Shown here in pieces: positions 45,420 through 56,348 of a stretch of 64,000 nucleotides of DNA (position 1 is its first letter; each line of letters opens with the position of its first letter). The position numbers and the translations under genes are program-made. Source of the DNA: Mesoplasma entomophilum (GTDB lineage: Bacteria > Bacillota_I > Bacilli_A > Mycoplasmatales > Mycoplasmataceae); NCBI RefSeq assembly GCF_002804125.1, contig NZ_CP024966.1:372001-436000 (forward strand), written 5' to 3'. The notes below the pieces were generated by a model, which had not been told where the DNA came from, made no database searches, and was given only the letters and a program-made list of their open reading frames with translations.

Positions 45420-48086
45420 TTATTTTACATTTTTTAATTTACCAAAACTTTCATCAAATCATTTACTGTATGATCATCTATATCACATAATTTTTGGCTC
45501 TGTCCCTCCATAAGTATCTGGTATCATACCCTCAAACGCATCAAAAAGAATTGATCATGTCATTAATCCTCTAATTTTAATCCCATCAGAATTTAATAAA
45601 TTATAAGCTTTATTGAAAGCTTCTTTTGAACCTGCTCCTCTTCCTGCTGGTTCATTTGTTGAAGCACCAATAATGAATTTATCTGCTGGTATTTGATAAA
45701 AACCATTTTGATTATTAGGCCTTGAAGTAATGTATTTTGACATTAAATAATAAAATTCACCACGTTTATCAACATTGTCATTTGTAATATATGTGTTTTG
45801 TTGAACACCTGTTTTTGCAGCATCATCACTTGTTTCTACTTGAACACCATCTCCTCAACCATTATAAAATTGGGGATTTATTCAGTCATAATAACCATCA
45901 AGCCCATCTAAAAATTCTTTATAGTTTCTACCTTCAGTGTTTTTTCTAAGGTAAGGAAATTCAGGGGCCATAGTTATAATGAAATCTTTTCCTTCAGATT
46001 TATATTCATCTTTTAATTCTTTAAGAGCTTGAGCTGTTACATTTTTACTTTCTGAACTATTTAAAGAAGCAGATTCTCAGTCTATGTCTAATCCATCAAA
46101 ACCATATTCGTTAATCACACTTTTAATCGCTGCTTTTAATTGTTCTTTTTGATCACTTCTAAATTTCATATGTTCAGCAGTAGCTCCTCCCATTGATATA
46201 AGTACTCTTTTACCTTGAGATTGTAACGCTTTAATTCCTTCTTTTATTGCGACAGGATTATTAGGGTTATAAGTTGGCATTTGATATTCTACATTAGAAT
46301 ATAAAAATGATAAATTAATAACATTATAAGAAGAAGTTAACAAATCTTTATCATTTAATGCAATTTTATTTTCAAAATTTCCTCCTCAATCATAATGATA
46401 TCCAACTAGGGTTTTTACTTCATATTGAACTTCTACACTGCCTTTATATTTGGCTAAATTATTAGATTGAATCGTTGCTAATTCATTTGTTTTATTGATT
46501 ACTTTTAAATCTTTTTCTTGAATTGTTGTAGCTGGGTTAAATTTTAAAATATTTCTGATTATTCCTGAGTCTAAGTTGTCAGATATACCTTTTAAATTCC
46601 TTTCTTTTATTAAAGTGCTTAAATCAACTGCATTTGCTGTATCTATAATATATTCTATTTCAACCGATCCACTATATTTTGTTGGATCAGTTGATTTAAC
46701 TAATGCGTTTGATGTAGTAATTGATTGTGCATCAATTTCTATTGCATTAATATCTATACTTGGATTTTTTGATTTAATTGCTTGTTTAATTGTATCTTCA
46801 TCAGTTGAGTTTAATGTTCCTAAACTAGTTTGTTTTAATACTGAAGCTAGAGGAACAGCTTTTGAAGTATCAAGTTTAAAAATTATGTTTACACTTCCTT
46901 TATATTTGCTTGGATTATTTGATGTAACTGTTGCTGATACTTCAGTTATATTATTAATATCTACGTAATTAACTTCCAAATTAGGATTCAATTTTGCTAA
47001 TTGACTTTTAATAGTTATTTCATCTAATTTATCTAAAGTACCTAAATTTGTATTTATAATTACTGATGCTAAATCAGTAGCTAAAAGATTTTCATCTACT
47101 TTAAAAGTTAAATCAAGATAACCTTCTTTTGGATTGATATAAACATTTTCATCAGTTGAAGTAACTCTAGCTCAACCTCAGCCACTTGAAGAATTAAAAC
47201 CTGCGTCATATATTCTTACATAATTAGAATCTAACTTAGAATTATCTTTTACTAAAGCATTTAATATTATATCAGGATCTGCATTTGGTAAAACAGTTGT
47301 AATATTTTGATTAGTTATAACATTCGCTAAATTAGTTTTTTCTGGTTTTGTTCCATTGATAGTAAATGTAACATTTACAAAACCTGTATATCTTCCAGAT
47401 GATGTTGAATTAACTTTTGCTGATGTTTGAGTTATAGAAGTGATACTAATATCTTTTGATGTTAACTTAGGATTTAATTTAATGACTGCTTGTTGAATTG
47501 TTAGCGCGTTGTTATCAGATAAAATCCCTAAATCTTTTTCAGTGATAACACTACTTAAATTTGGTTTTTTTGCCTGTATTGTAAAAACAACTGTGACTGA
47601 GCCATTATATATAAAATCATCACCTATTATTAATGCTGATGTTGAATCTATTTCTGTAATTTCAAAACCATTAGTATTAATATCTGGATTTTTTGATAAT
47701 ATCGCACTTCGAATTGTACTTTCTGTTTTGCTACTTATAACGCCCAATTCAGTATTTATGAGATTGTCTTCTAAAGCTGGGACAATGTAAAAAGAAACTG
47801 TAACTTCGCCATTATATTTATCCTGACCAATTAATCTTGCAGTTCCTGAACCTTCACTTATATTAATATTTGTTATTTCAAAATCTGATGTAAATAACTT
47901 TGGATTATTTAACAAAACAGCTTGTCTTATTTCATATTCTGTTGATTTATTTATAATCCCTAAATTCTTTTTTTCAATGATTGTTGCAATATTAATTTTT
48001 TTAGTATTAGTACTACATGATACTGTTAAAATTGTTGTTGGTACTATCAATGATATCGTGCCTAATAAACCTAGTAATTTTTTCAA
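45420..48086 (-). CDS. Chitinase (GH18) lipoprotein with tandem N-terminal repeats
   Basis: 888 residues from a TTG start at 48086. AGGAGA lies 6 nt upstream, inside a longer ATG frame (48101), and TTG begins the usual MKKLL-type leader with Cys24. About seven repeats of some 75-80 residues follow, each with the pattern LG...I..A....NP....I.I..I...SA.V.....Y.GSV.V.F.I, matching the mollicute lipoprotein-associated domain. The C-terminal GH18 domain begins near VGYHYDWGG. It has LISMGGATAEHM and the intact catalytic DGLDIDWE (D664, D667, D669, E671), then NPQFYNGW and RGLMTWSILFDAFEG. This is a classical chitinase motif set, more conventional than the two GH18 genes at 3.6-12 kb. No copy of their operator lies upstream. 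Confidence 0.92.
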
Positions 48087-48244
48087 AATATTTCTCCTCA
48101 TTTATTTTATTTACAAAATATTATATTTTATATGAAATTGTTAATAAATAAAGGATAAGTGTGATATGTGAGTTTATTTTTGAGTAAATTTAGAAAGTAA
48201 TTTTATTAGTGTTTAAAAAATGCATTTATTTGAAAATTTAAAAC

Positions 48245-48286
48245 AAAAAATATGTATTTGGTGCTTGCATCAAATACATATTTTTA
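48245..48286. terminator. Terminator after yneF
   Basis: AAAAATATGTATTTG/CAAATACATATTTTT stem with a 10-nt loop. It ends the leftward tkt-yneF operon before the GH18 gene. The gene-free rest (48087-48244) is AT-rich with no clear site. Confidence 0.8.
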
Positions 48287-48334
48287 ATTTATTAATTATT
48301 TTTTTATATGTTGAAAAAAATATTTCACTTATAA

Positions 48335-48586
48335 TTATTTTTTAGCTTGCTGCATTGCACGCATTGTTTTTTTAATGTCTGATTCACTTGGTTTTCTTCC
48401 CATACTCATGTACATTGCACGAATTTGTTTTTCTGTAACAGGCGGGTTATCTTTTAATTGTTTTTTAACCATTGCTCTAGTAATGAAAAAGCCAATAATT
48501 GCTCCTAAGATAATTGCTCCTAAGATAACTCCGATTAACATTCCTGCTAATTCTCCTGCCTTAAATTCTGTTGTAAATAATATCAT
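48335..48586 (-). CDS. yneF: YneF-family (UPF0154) small membrane protein
   Basis: 83 residues. One N-terminal membrane helix (GMLIGVILGAIILGAIIGFF), then the family tail with NPPVTEKQIRAMYMSMGRKP and KKTMRAMQQAKK. This is the UPF0154 signature of Firmicutes and mollicutes, function unknown. It follows tkt by 37 nt, as in Bacillus. Confidence 0.9.
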   Translation of the reverse strand: MILFTTEFKAGELAGMLIGVILGAIILGAIIGFFITRAMVKKQLKDNPPVTEKQIRAMYMSMGRKPSESDIKKTMRAMQQAKK

Positions 48587-48623
48587 AATTTCACTCTATT
48601 CTATTTTTTTTATTTTTAAATTC

Positions 48624-50591
48624 TTACTTTATAACCTTTTTAATTTTATTAAAAATTTGTTCACTTGTAAATCCATATTCACTAATTACTGTATTAGCTG
48701 GTGCACTTGCTCCAAAAATATCGATTCCAATGTTTAATCCATCATCACCTGTATATTTACTTCATCCATAAGTTGTCCCCATTTCAATTGAAACTCTTAA
48801 TGTTGATTTATCAATAACTTTGTCTTTGTATGATTGTTCTTGTTGATCAAATAAGTTTGTTGATGGCATTGAAACTACTTTAGCAATAATGCCATCTTCT
48901 TTTAATTTGTTAGCTGTTTCCATTGCTAATCCAACTTCACTACCAGTTGCAATTAGTGTTACTGTTGCATTTGGTTGGTCTAACATTACATAAGCTCCTT
49001 TTTTAACTTCTTCATAAACATCATTATGAGGTAATTGAGTTAAATCTTGTCTAGTTAAAACTAAAGTTGATGGACAGTTTTTTAAATCTTGTAATGCTAT
49101 TTTGTATGAGGCTAATGTTTCAGCATAATCAGCTGGTCTAAATGTAATATGATTTGGAATACTTCTAATCATTGCTAGTTGTTCGATTGGTTGATGAGTT
49201 GGACCATCTTCTCCAACTGCAACTGAATCGTGAGTAAAGATAAATAATTGTTGAGTATTCATAATTGATGATAAACGCATTGCTGGTTTCATGTAATCTG
49301 AGAATACAAAGAATCCACTTGAGAATGGTATTAACCCTCCATGTTGGTGAATACCATTGTTGATTGCGCCCATTGCAAATTCTCTAACACCATAAAGAAT
49401 GTTTCTTCCACTTCTATTATCAACGTCAAATTGACCATCAGCACCTTTAATTCTTGTTGATGAAACTAAATCAGCTGATCCTCCAATTAAGAATTTAACT
49501 TGAGCATTTATGCTATCTCAAATATTTCCTGAACTAACTCTAGTAGCTTCTGCTTTTTCTGGAGTTTTACCTTTTAATGCTTCAAAATCAAAATTAATTT
49601 CTTTGTTAATAGCATCTGTGAATTGTTTTCATAATTCAGGATTTACATCTTTCAATTTATCTAATTCTTGATTTCACTTTTCTTCAATAGATAAGTTTTT
49701 TGAAATATTTTCATTTCAGTGTGCATAAACTTCTGTAGGTATTTCAAAATCATTATATTTTCATTCAAATACATTTTTAACAGTTTCAATATCAGCACCA
49801 ATAGGAGCTCCGTGCACAGCACTTGTTCCTTGTTTTGAAGCTCCAATACCAATAATTGTTTTAACTTCGATATATGTAGGCTTTTCTGATAATTTAGCAT
49901 CATTAATTGCTTTTTCAATAGCAACTAAGTCTTCACCATCAGTTACTTTTAAAGTATTTCATTGAGCAGCTTTAAATCTCTCATGCATGTTTTCACTCTG
50001 AGCTTTTTCTACTTTGTCGTCTAATTGAATGTCATTTGAGTCGTGAATTAAAATTAATTTATTCAATTTTAATCTACCAGCTAAACTAATTGATTCTTGA
50101 GCTACACCTTCTTGTAAGTCTCCATCACCACATAAAACAAATGTATGGTGATCGACTAAATTAATTCCTGATTGATTGTAAACTGAAGCAGTATGAGATT
50201 CAGCAATTGCTAATCCAACACCCATCGCAACACCTTGTCCTAAAGGTCCAGTTGTTACATCAACACCTTCAGTTAAATGAGATTCAGGGTGACCTGGTGT
50301 TTTACTATTTCATTGTCTAAAATTTTTGATTTCATCCATTGATAAATTATACCCTGCTAAATGTAATGCTGAATATAACAATGCACTTCCATGCCCTGCT
50401 GATAATACGAATCTATCTCTATCAAATCATTTTGGATTTTTAGGGTTATGTTTCATTATCTTGTTAAATAATGTATAGACAACTGGAGCAGCACCTAAAA
50501 CTATACCAGGGTGCCCTGAATTTGCTTTATTAATAGCTGAAACTCCTAAAATTCTTAAAGCATTTAAGTTGTTGTTATTTTTGTTTATCAT
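48624..50591 (-). CDS. tkt: Transketolase
   Basis: 655 residues with a GGAGAG site. The thiamine-diphosphate motif is [14 protein letters not shown]. The opening shows [16 protein letters not shown], and [12 protein letters not shown] and [13 protein letters not shown] follow. The pyrimidine domain has the [14 protein letters not shown] loop, and the C-terminal domain [17 protein letters not shown]. It runs the non-oxidative pentose phosphate pathway. The start overlaps the end of the DUF896 gene by 17 bp. Confidence 0.96.
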
Positions 50592-50829
50592 GTTTCTCTC
50601 CTTCTTTTTTTAGTTTGCTTGGTGTAACATCATTTCCATTTGCATCAATTACTTTTGTACTTTTTAGTTGTTGCTCAAAACCACTTCTAAAGTATTTTAA
50701 GTAAAGCACTTTTAGTTCTTCTCTATAAGCACTTTCTTTTGCATTTAACTCACGCTCTTTTTTGATCTTTGCCAAACGGTTTATTTCTTTTATAACCTCT
50801 GGCATAGTTAATTCTTTTAATTCACTCAT
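50575..50829 (-). CDS. DUF896 (UPF0291) protein
   Basis: 84 residues, helical: ELTMPEVIKEINRLAKIKKE, then ESAYREELKVLYLKYFRSGF. This is the YnzC/UPF0291 family, function unknown. It starts 28 nt after yqeH and overlaps tkt. Confidence 0.88.
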   Translation of the reverse strand: MSELKELTMPEVIKEINRLAKIKKERELNAKESAYREELKVLYLKYFRSGFEQQLKSTKVIDANGNDVTPSKLKKEGEKHDKQK

Positions 50830-50857
50830 CTTAATACTCCCTTAAGTTTATTTTATA

Positions 50858-51955
50858 CTAAACCAATGGTTTTCTTAATGTTGTTTCAACTTCAACATTG
50901 TCAGTTGGAATATTTATTGTTATTTTCATAGAATTTTTAACTTTAAAATTAAATCACCCTAATCCTGAAATAGATATTTCAAATTCTTTATTAATATCTT
51001 TTTCATTAAAAATAAACTCTCTTTTTATAAACTTTGTATTAAAGTTATACGGAACTATATTTTCCTTATTTCTATTGTAGTAATCAAATGCATTTTTTAT
51101 ATTTGTTCTGTGTAATTTAACTTCCTTATTATTAAAGAAATGAAAACTATTAATTTCTTCCTCTATTCATTCAAAATCAACTCAAGCTATTCCTGCATAA
51201 AAAATGGTATTGCCAGGTTTTAATTGGAATGTATTTTGGGCAACCTCTTTATTAAAATAAATGTATTTTCAATCTTCTTTATTTAATAAATTTGCTGTTG
51301 AATTACTTCTAGCTATTCCTGGAGTGTCAAATATTATGTCATCACTTGATAATTTAATTTGAATAAAATCTAGTGTTGTATTAAAGTATTTTGATTCAAC
51401 AATTTGTGGGATCAAATTATTTGCTTTTAACAGAGAATTAATAATTGATGACTTACCAACGTTTGAACTACCTATAAAATATTTTTTAGTTTTAGTTTTT
51501 TTAATTTTGTTTAATAGACTATTTGTGAAGTTATTTTTGAAACTAGTGTTCAATATAATATTTGCATCAAGTAAATCGCTTTTTGCAAATAGGTCAGTTA
51601 TATATCTTCTTATTTTGGCTAACTTAACTGCTTTTGGAAGTAAATCTATTTTATTAACAACAATTGTCACAGGGTATTTTTTAATAGCTGCTTCAATCTC
51701 TTTTACTCTGCTTCCTTCTAAGTCAAAAATATCAATAATATAGAAAAATTCAATGTCTTTTGGTCTTTCATTTTGAATTAAAGTTTTTAATTTTAAAATA
51801 AATTCTTCAGCATTTATTTCTTGATTAATTAACTCGTTGTAATTTTTAATTTTAAAACATCTTAAACAGTATTCATTTTCAGGTTTAATAACATAACCGG
51901 CCTTATTTTGATCACTATTTTGTTTTAAAATTCCACAACCTATACACTTGCTCAT
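50858..51955 (-). CDS. yqeH: Ribosome-biogenesis GTPase YqeH
   Basis: 365 residues. N-terminal zinc finger (C4, C7, C30, C33), then a circularly permuted GTPase: VVNKIDLLPK (G4) precedes IGSSNVGKSSIINSL (G1) and FDTPGIARSN (G3). The C-terminal RNA-binding part follows. It assists 30S subunit assembly. The ATG lies within the end of the upstream gene (16-bp overlap). Confidence 0.93.
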
Positions 51956-52851
51956 GTTTCCCCCATTTGTTTATTCATAATATAGCTTAAGAATTTGATT
52001 AAAACTAATATTTTTAGAACATCATCATAACAATGCGATCTAGCTTCTTTTAAACTTTTTGATAATTTATCATGTTCACTTTGTGATACTTTTTCTAAAC
52101 TAAATAGTTTTAATGCTCTGCTACATAAGAACGTAATATTGTCTTCTTTAAAATTATATTTACTATGTAGTTCTTCTGTATAGTCAAAGAATTTTTTCAA
52201 GCTTCTAATTTTAATTGAATCTTCAATATCACCCTTTTTAAGATTTTGTTCATTATAAAATTTTGTCCCATCTTTTAAATAATTTGCAAAACTTAAGTTT
52301 TGTTCTAATGCATCATAAATATCAAAACTATTTAGTCTATATTTTTTTGTATCTTTGTTAAAAATAAATAAATCTGTTTTTTTATTTTTAAATAATGCTT
52401 TATAAGTATTGATTCATTGTTCAATTATTTTTTTATCATTGTCTTGTCCAGCAAAAATAATAGTTCTAATGTTTTTATTAATACACATATTTATAAAACT
52501 TTTGATCATTGATTGATATTGACTTTTAAAGTCATATTTGTCATCATTTACTTTTCTTTTTATGGATAAACTATTAATTGACTTATGATTGTTTCTTGAT
52601 TGAATCTCATTAAAGCTCTTAGCAAATGAATAGTTCATCAAATAAACTATGTCTTTTTCTTTTTCCCCATATAATTTTGGTTCAATATTGTCAAAGTCAT
52701 GACTACGATTAAAAAACTCTGTATCTAAAATTAAAACTGGAAACTTAATTTCTTTTAATTTACTTTGTAAACCCTCAAAGTTAAAGTAGATTGATTGGTA
52801 TTTATTTAATTTAACTGAATTATTTTTTATTTCCAAATTTTTATACTTCAT
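51940..52851 (-). CDS. Putative DEDD-type exonuclease-like protein
   Basis: 303 residues. FPVLILDTEFFNRS (D43, E45) looks like motif I of DnaQ-type 3'-5' exonucleases. IIFAGQDNDKKIIEQ (D137, D139) could be motif II, and ARSHCYDDVLKI (H273, D276, D277) resembles motif III, though the His-Asp spacing is one short of the usual H-x4-D. A nuclease role is therefore only suggested. The ATG at 52851 has GAAGAGA upstream. TGA at 51952 is read as Trp, so the protein ends WASV and overlaps yqeH. It is the first gene of the yqeH-tkt operon. Confidence 0.6.
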
Positions 52852-52954
52852 AGTTCTCTTCTTTTCCTTTTTATATTTTAACAAATTAATATAGTATTTC
52901 ATTGTTGTATAATATTATTTATAGGTTATAAGACGTTAAATGGAGGTTTTTTTC

Positions 52955-53671
52955 ATGATATTAAGTAAATTAGTCAGCAACATATTAGTTGATGAAATAA
53001 TTGATGATGTTAATGCGTGTATAAAAAATATTAATTTAGTTCAAGAATTAAATGAATCAAACGAATATAATTTTGATTCTCTGTATAAAATGTATGATAA
53101 AAATTTAATTAAATTAGTTAATTTAGAAAAAGAATTATCTAAAATTGATGAGTTCATTGATGAGTTCATTGAAGAAATAAGCAAACTACTAATTGAAGAA
53201 AAACAAAGATTTAACGAAACTAATAAAAAAGAGCAAGAAAATAAAAAAAGAATATTTGAATTTATTATTTTTGTTCAAAATAAATTAATGAATTATAAAA
53301 AAGTAATTATTTCTTTTAACTGAATATTAGACAAAATGGGCTTAGATATTGAAATAAATAAGCAAAATGAACCAGAATTTTACTCTCTAATTGAATTTAA
53401 TATTAGCAAAAGATTCAAAACCATAAGAGAACATGTTGGCATAAATATAAGCATACTGGATTCATCTGATATATTGCTTGAAGAATTTGAAACATTCTCA
53501 TTAAATGATAAAAAGAAGCTCTTGGAAAAAATTTTAAGAGATATAAATTTTGATTCTATATTAGAAATGAATGATGTTGAAGAAATTATAAGAATTTCTA
53601 AAATGTCCACTTCAATCAATTTTTTAATAAAATTTATAGATGTTGTAAATTTTATTAAAAAATCAATTTAA
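52955..53671 (+). CDS. Helical coiled-coil protein, unknown
   Basis: 238 residues. GGAGG lies 8 nt before the ATG at 52955; an earlier in-frame ATG overlaps that site. Strongly helical, with Glu/Lys/Ile heptad-like stretches (IDEFIDEFIEEISKLLIEEK) and no signal or membrane segment, so probably cytoplasmic. One Trp at TGA (53321). I recognise no family. Transcribed alone, divergent from the exonuclease-like gene. Confidence 0.75.
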
Positions 53672-53674
53672 TAT

Positions 53675-53705
53675 AAAAAAATACTTCATATTTGAAGTAT
53701 TTTTT
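53675..53705. terminator. Bidirectional terminator
   Basis: AAAAATACTTCA/TGAAGTATTTTT with loop TATT. It lies between convergent genes. Confidence 0.85.
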
Positions 53706-53706
53706 C

Positions 53707-56259
53707 TTATTTAATTTCTACAATTAATTCAATTGAGTTGTCTATATCTCCGTTTTCACTAACTAAAATAGTTTCAACAATTTCACCAAAATTATCAGTT
53801 TTTTGACTCATACCTACAACTATATAGTCTGAGTTATTATATTTTATAATTTCTCCAACTTTAGCAATGTGATCAAGATTTATTGAGTCAATTTGATCAA
53901 CTTCTTCATCAGATTGTCAGTTTAAGTTATCAATAGTTCCAATTTCATCTTCATCCATTGATTCAAATAGTTTTGAGTATTTATCTTCGACTTCGTCAAG
54001 AAATTTTAATGCATCCATTGTTGAATCTTCACGTGCATCATTTAGCATTTCTTCATCTAAATTATTACTTAATAAACTTTCATATTTATCTTCGACTTCA
54101 TCAAGGAATTTTAATGCATCCATTGTTGAATCTTCACGTGCATCATTTAGCATTTCTTCTTCCAAATCAACACTTAGAATATTTTCATATTTATCTTCGA
54201 CATCATCAAGGAATTTTAATGCATCCATTGTGCTAGCTTCTTGATCAATACCAGACGATAATGTTACATTTTCAAACATTGTATCATCAACGTCTAATTC
54301 CTCAGATTCAAATTCAAATAATGTTCTTTCCTCTTCACTAAAAAATAAATCATCAATTTCATTATTGACTTTTTCAGTGTAACTTTCAAGATTGCTAATT
54401 GTTTCTTCAATTTGATTTAATTCTTTTTCGATTTCATGATCAAAGTTTTCATCAATTTCACCATATTGAACTTTATTATCTATTAAATGATTTGCTGATC
54501 CATCTTTAACTTCAGTTTCATTGCTTATTTCTTCAATATTATTGTAACCGTTATCGTTAAATTGAGTTTCACTTATAATTGATATTTCTTTTTCCTCAAA
54601 TGTATTAAATTCAAAGTCTTTTAAACTATCTTCATCAGTTTCTAATAAACTTGCAGTTGTCATTTTTTCTAATTCTTCATAGTCTTCAGTTTTGATTGCA
54701 TCTTGATCAAAGTCAAAGTTTATTTCATTTTTTTCTTGCATTATATCAGTTGATTTAAATGGCTTATTAAATCCTTCTTTAATATAATCTTTTTCATGTA
54801 AAAAATGAACTTTATCTTCTTCTGAATTAAATCTAATTTCTTTGTTAGGTTCTTCAAATGATAATGCTTCACCATCTAATTCATTGTAATCAGCAGTTTG
54901 AATTGAATCATCACTTTGTTCATTTAATTCAGCTGTATTTAAGAAAGTATCATCATGTTGTCTTTCTTCTGTTTCATCAAATATAGTTAGTGTATCTTGT
55001 TTTAATTCTTTATAGTCTTCAGTTTTGATTGCATCTTGATCAAAGTCAAAGTTTATTTCATTTTTTTCTTGCATTATATCAGTTGATTTAAATGGCTTAT
55101 TAAATCCTTCTTTAATATAATCTTTTTCATGTAAAAAATGAACTTTATCTTCTTCTGAATTAAATCTAATTTCTTTGTTAGGTTCTTCAAATGATAATGC
55201 TTCACCATCTAATTCATTGTAATCAGCAGTTTGAATTGAATCATCACTTTGTTCATTTAATTCAGCTGTATTTAAGAAAGTATCATCATGTTGTCTTTCT
55301 AGCGAATTTTCTAAAATTATTAATTCTTCATCTTCAACATATTCAATTTCTCCAAGAATATCAATTGTTGAGTAATCATTAATTTCATCATCAAATAATG
55401 CTATTGTCTTTTCATCTTCTGGTAATTGATCATAGTTTTCAAAGATTAAATCATCATTATCTATATTTTCAGAAACTGGATCAGTTTGATCATCACTATA
55501 TTCTTCATAAAATATTTCTTTTTTATCTGCTTGTAATGTTGAAGAAATAATTTCACTAATTGTTTTTTCATGGGTATTAATGGTTCCACTAGTTTTTAGT
55601 TCTTCAAAAGTTGATGTTAAATCAATTAAGTCCTCATCAAAATCTAATTCTTCTGATTTATCAAAGTTTTCACTAATTGTTTTATTAATTGATTCAATCA
55701 ATTCAGAAGCGTCTTGAGATTGCTCTTCATCATAAGTTGGGATTGTATTTTCTTCTGTAATATCTTCAATTGTTTCATTTGTTAAATCATTATCAACTGT
55801 TTCAGCATAGATGTTAGTAATTAAAATCTCTCCTTCTTTTGAAATAACTTCTTCAAAAGCAATTTGTTTTGGTTTTTCTTCCTCTTGTTTTTTTCATAAG
55901 TTATTGGATAAAGAATTTAATCTACTGCGTTTTTGTTTGTTTTGATTTATTTTGCTAAAAGGATCTTGTAGGTCTTTAATTAACTTCTCAGTTTGTTTTT
56001 CATTAACTAATTTAACATTATTCTTAGCTTCTAAAACCTCAACTCTAGCAACATATTTTTCTCATGCTTGAGATGCATCTTTTTTGTTATCATCAAGTCA
56101 AATTAAATATAGTGTATATTTTTTAATATGTTCTTGAGTTGCCTTGTCATAATTTAAAAGTTCCTTATTTAAGATTGCCAATGTTGCATCAGCTGAAAAC
56201 TTTTGTTTTAGAATGTAATTATTTATTTTATTTATTAAATCTATTGAAATGTTTCTCAT
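53707..56259 (-). CDS. Highly acidic repeat protein
   Basis: 850 residues with AAAAGGGG before the ATG. The first 120 residues are basic and helical (KKYTLYLIWLDDNKKDASQA). Residues about 150-790 are extremely rich in Glu and Asp and probably unfolded. Inside are two copies of a 96-residue block (about 320-416 and 431-527), and near the C-terminus three copies of a 37-39 residue unit with STMDALKFLD-VEDKY. The last 55 residues form a small beta-rich domain (VGEIIKYNNSDYIVVGMSQK). No signal or membrane segment. Cytoskeletal or scaffold proteins of mollicutes can look like this, but no homology is claimed. It lies between valS and a terminator. Confidence 0.8.
53950..54245 (-). repeat. Three tandem 37-39-codon units
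   Basis: Each unit encodes STMDALKFLD(D/E)VEDKY followed by a variable LLS..L(E/D)EEMLNDARE part. The middle and last copies are nearly identical in DNA, the first has diverged. Confidence 0.85.
54679..55300 (-). repeat. Near-identical 289-bp direct repeat in acidic gene
   Basis: Bases 54679-54967 and 55012-55300 match over their length at an offset of 333 bp (111 codons), so frame is kept. The 44-bp spacer differs from the flanks. The identity at silent positions points to a recent duplication or ongoing gene conversion. Confidence 0.9.
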
Positions 56260-56319
56260 ATTAACCCCTTTTAAATAAATTATACTTTATTTACAACTGT
56301 TTTATTATTTCAAAATAGC

Positions 56320-56348
56320 AAAAAAAACGGTGTTTTTACCGTTTTTTT
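56320..56348 (-). terminator. Terminator after valS
   Basis: AAAAAACGGT/ACCGTTTTTT stem with a 6-nt loop and T-run, overlapping the valS stop codon. Confidence 0.8.

Noticed and set aside
49661-49924. 87-codon minus-strand frame inside tkt
   Set aside because: It lies in another frame of a fully conserved transketolase gene and has no ribosome site.
53958-55382. Plus-strand frames rich in His and Leu opposite the acidic gene
   Set aside because: They are the complement of Asp/Glu codon repeats, lack ribosome sites and repeat exactly as the minus-strand gene does.
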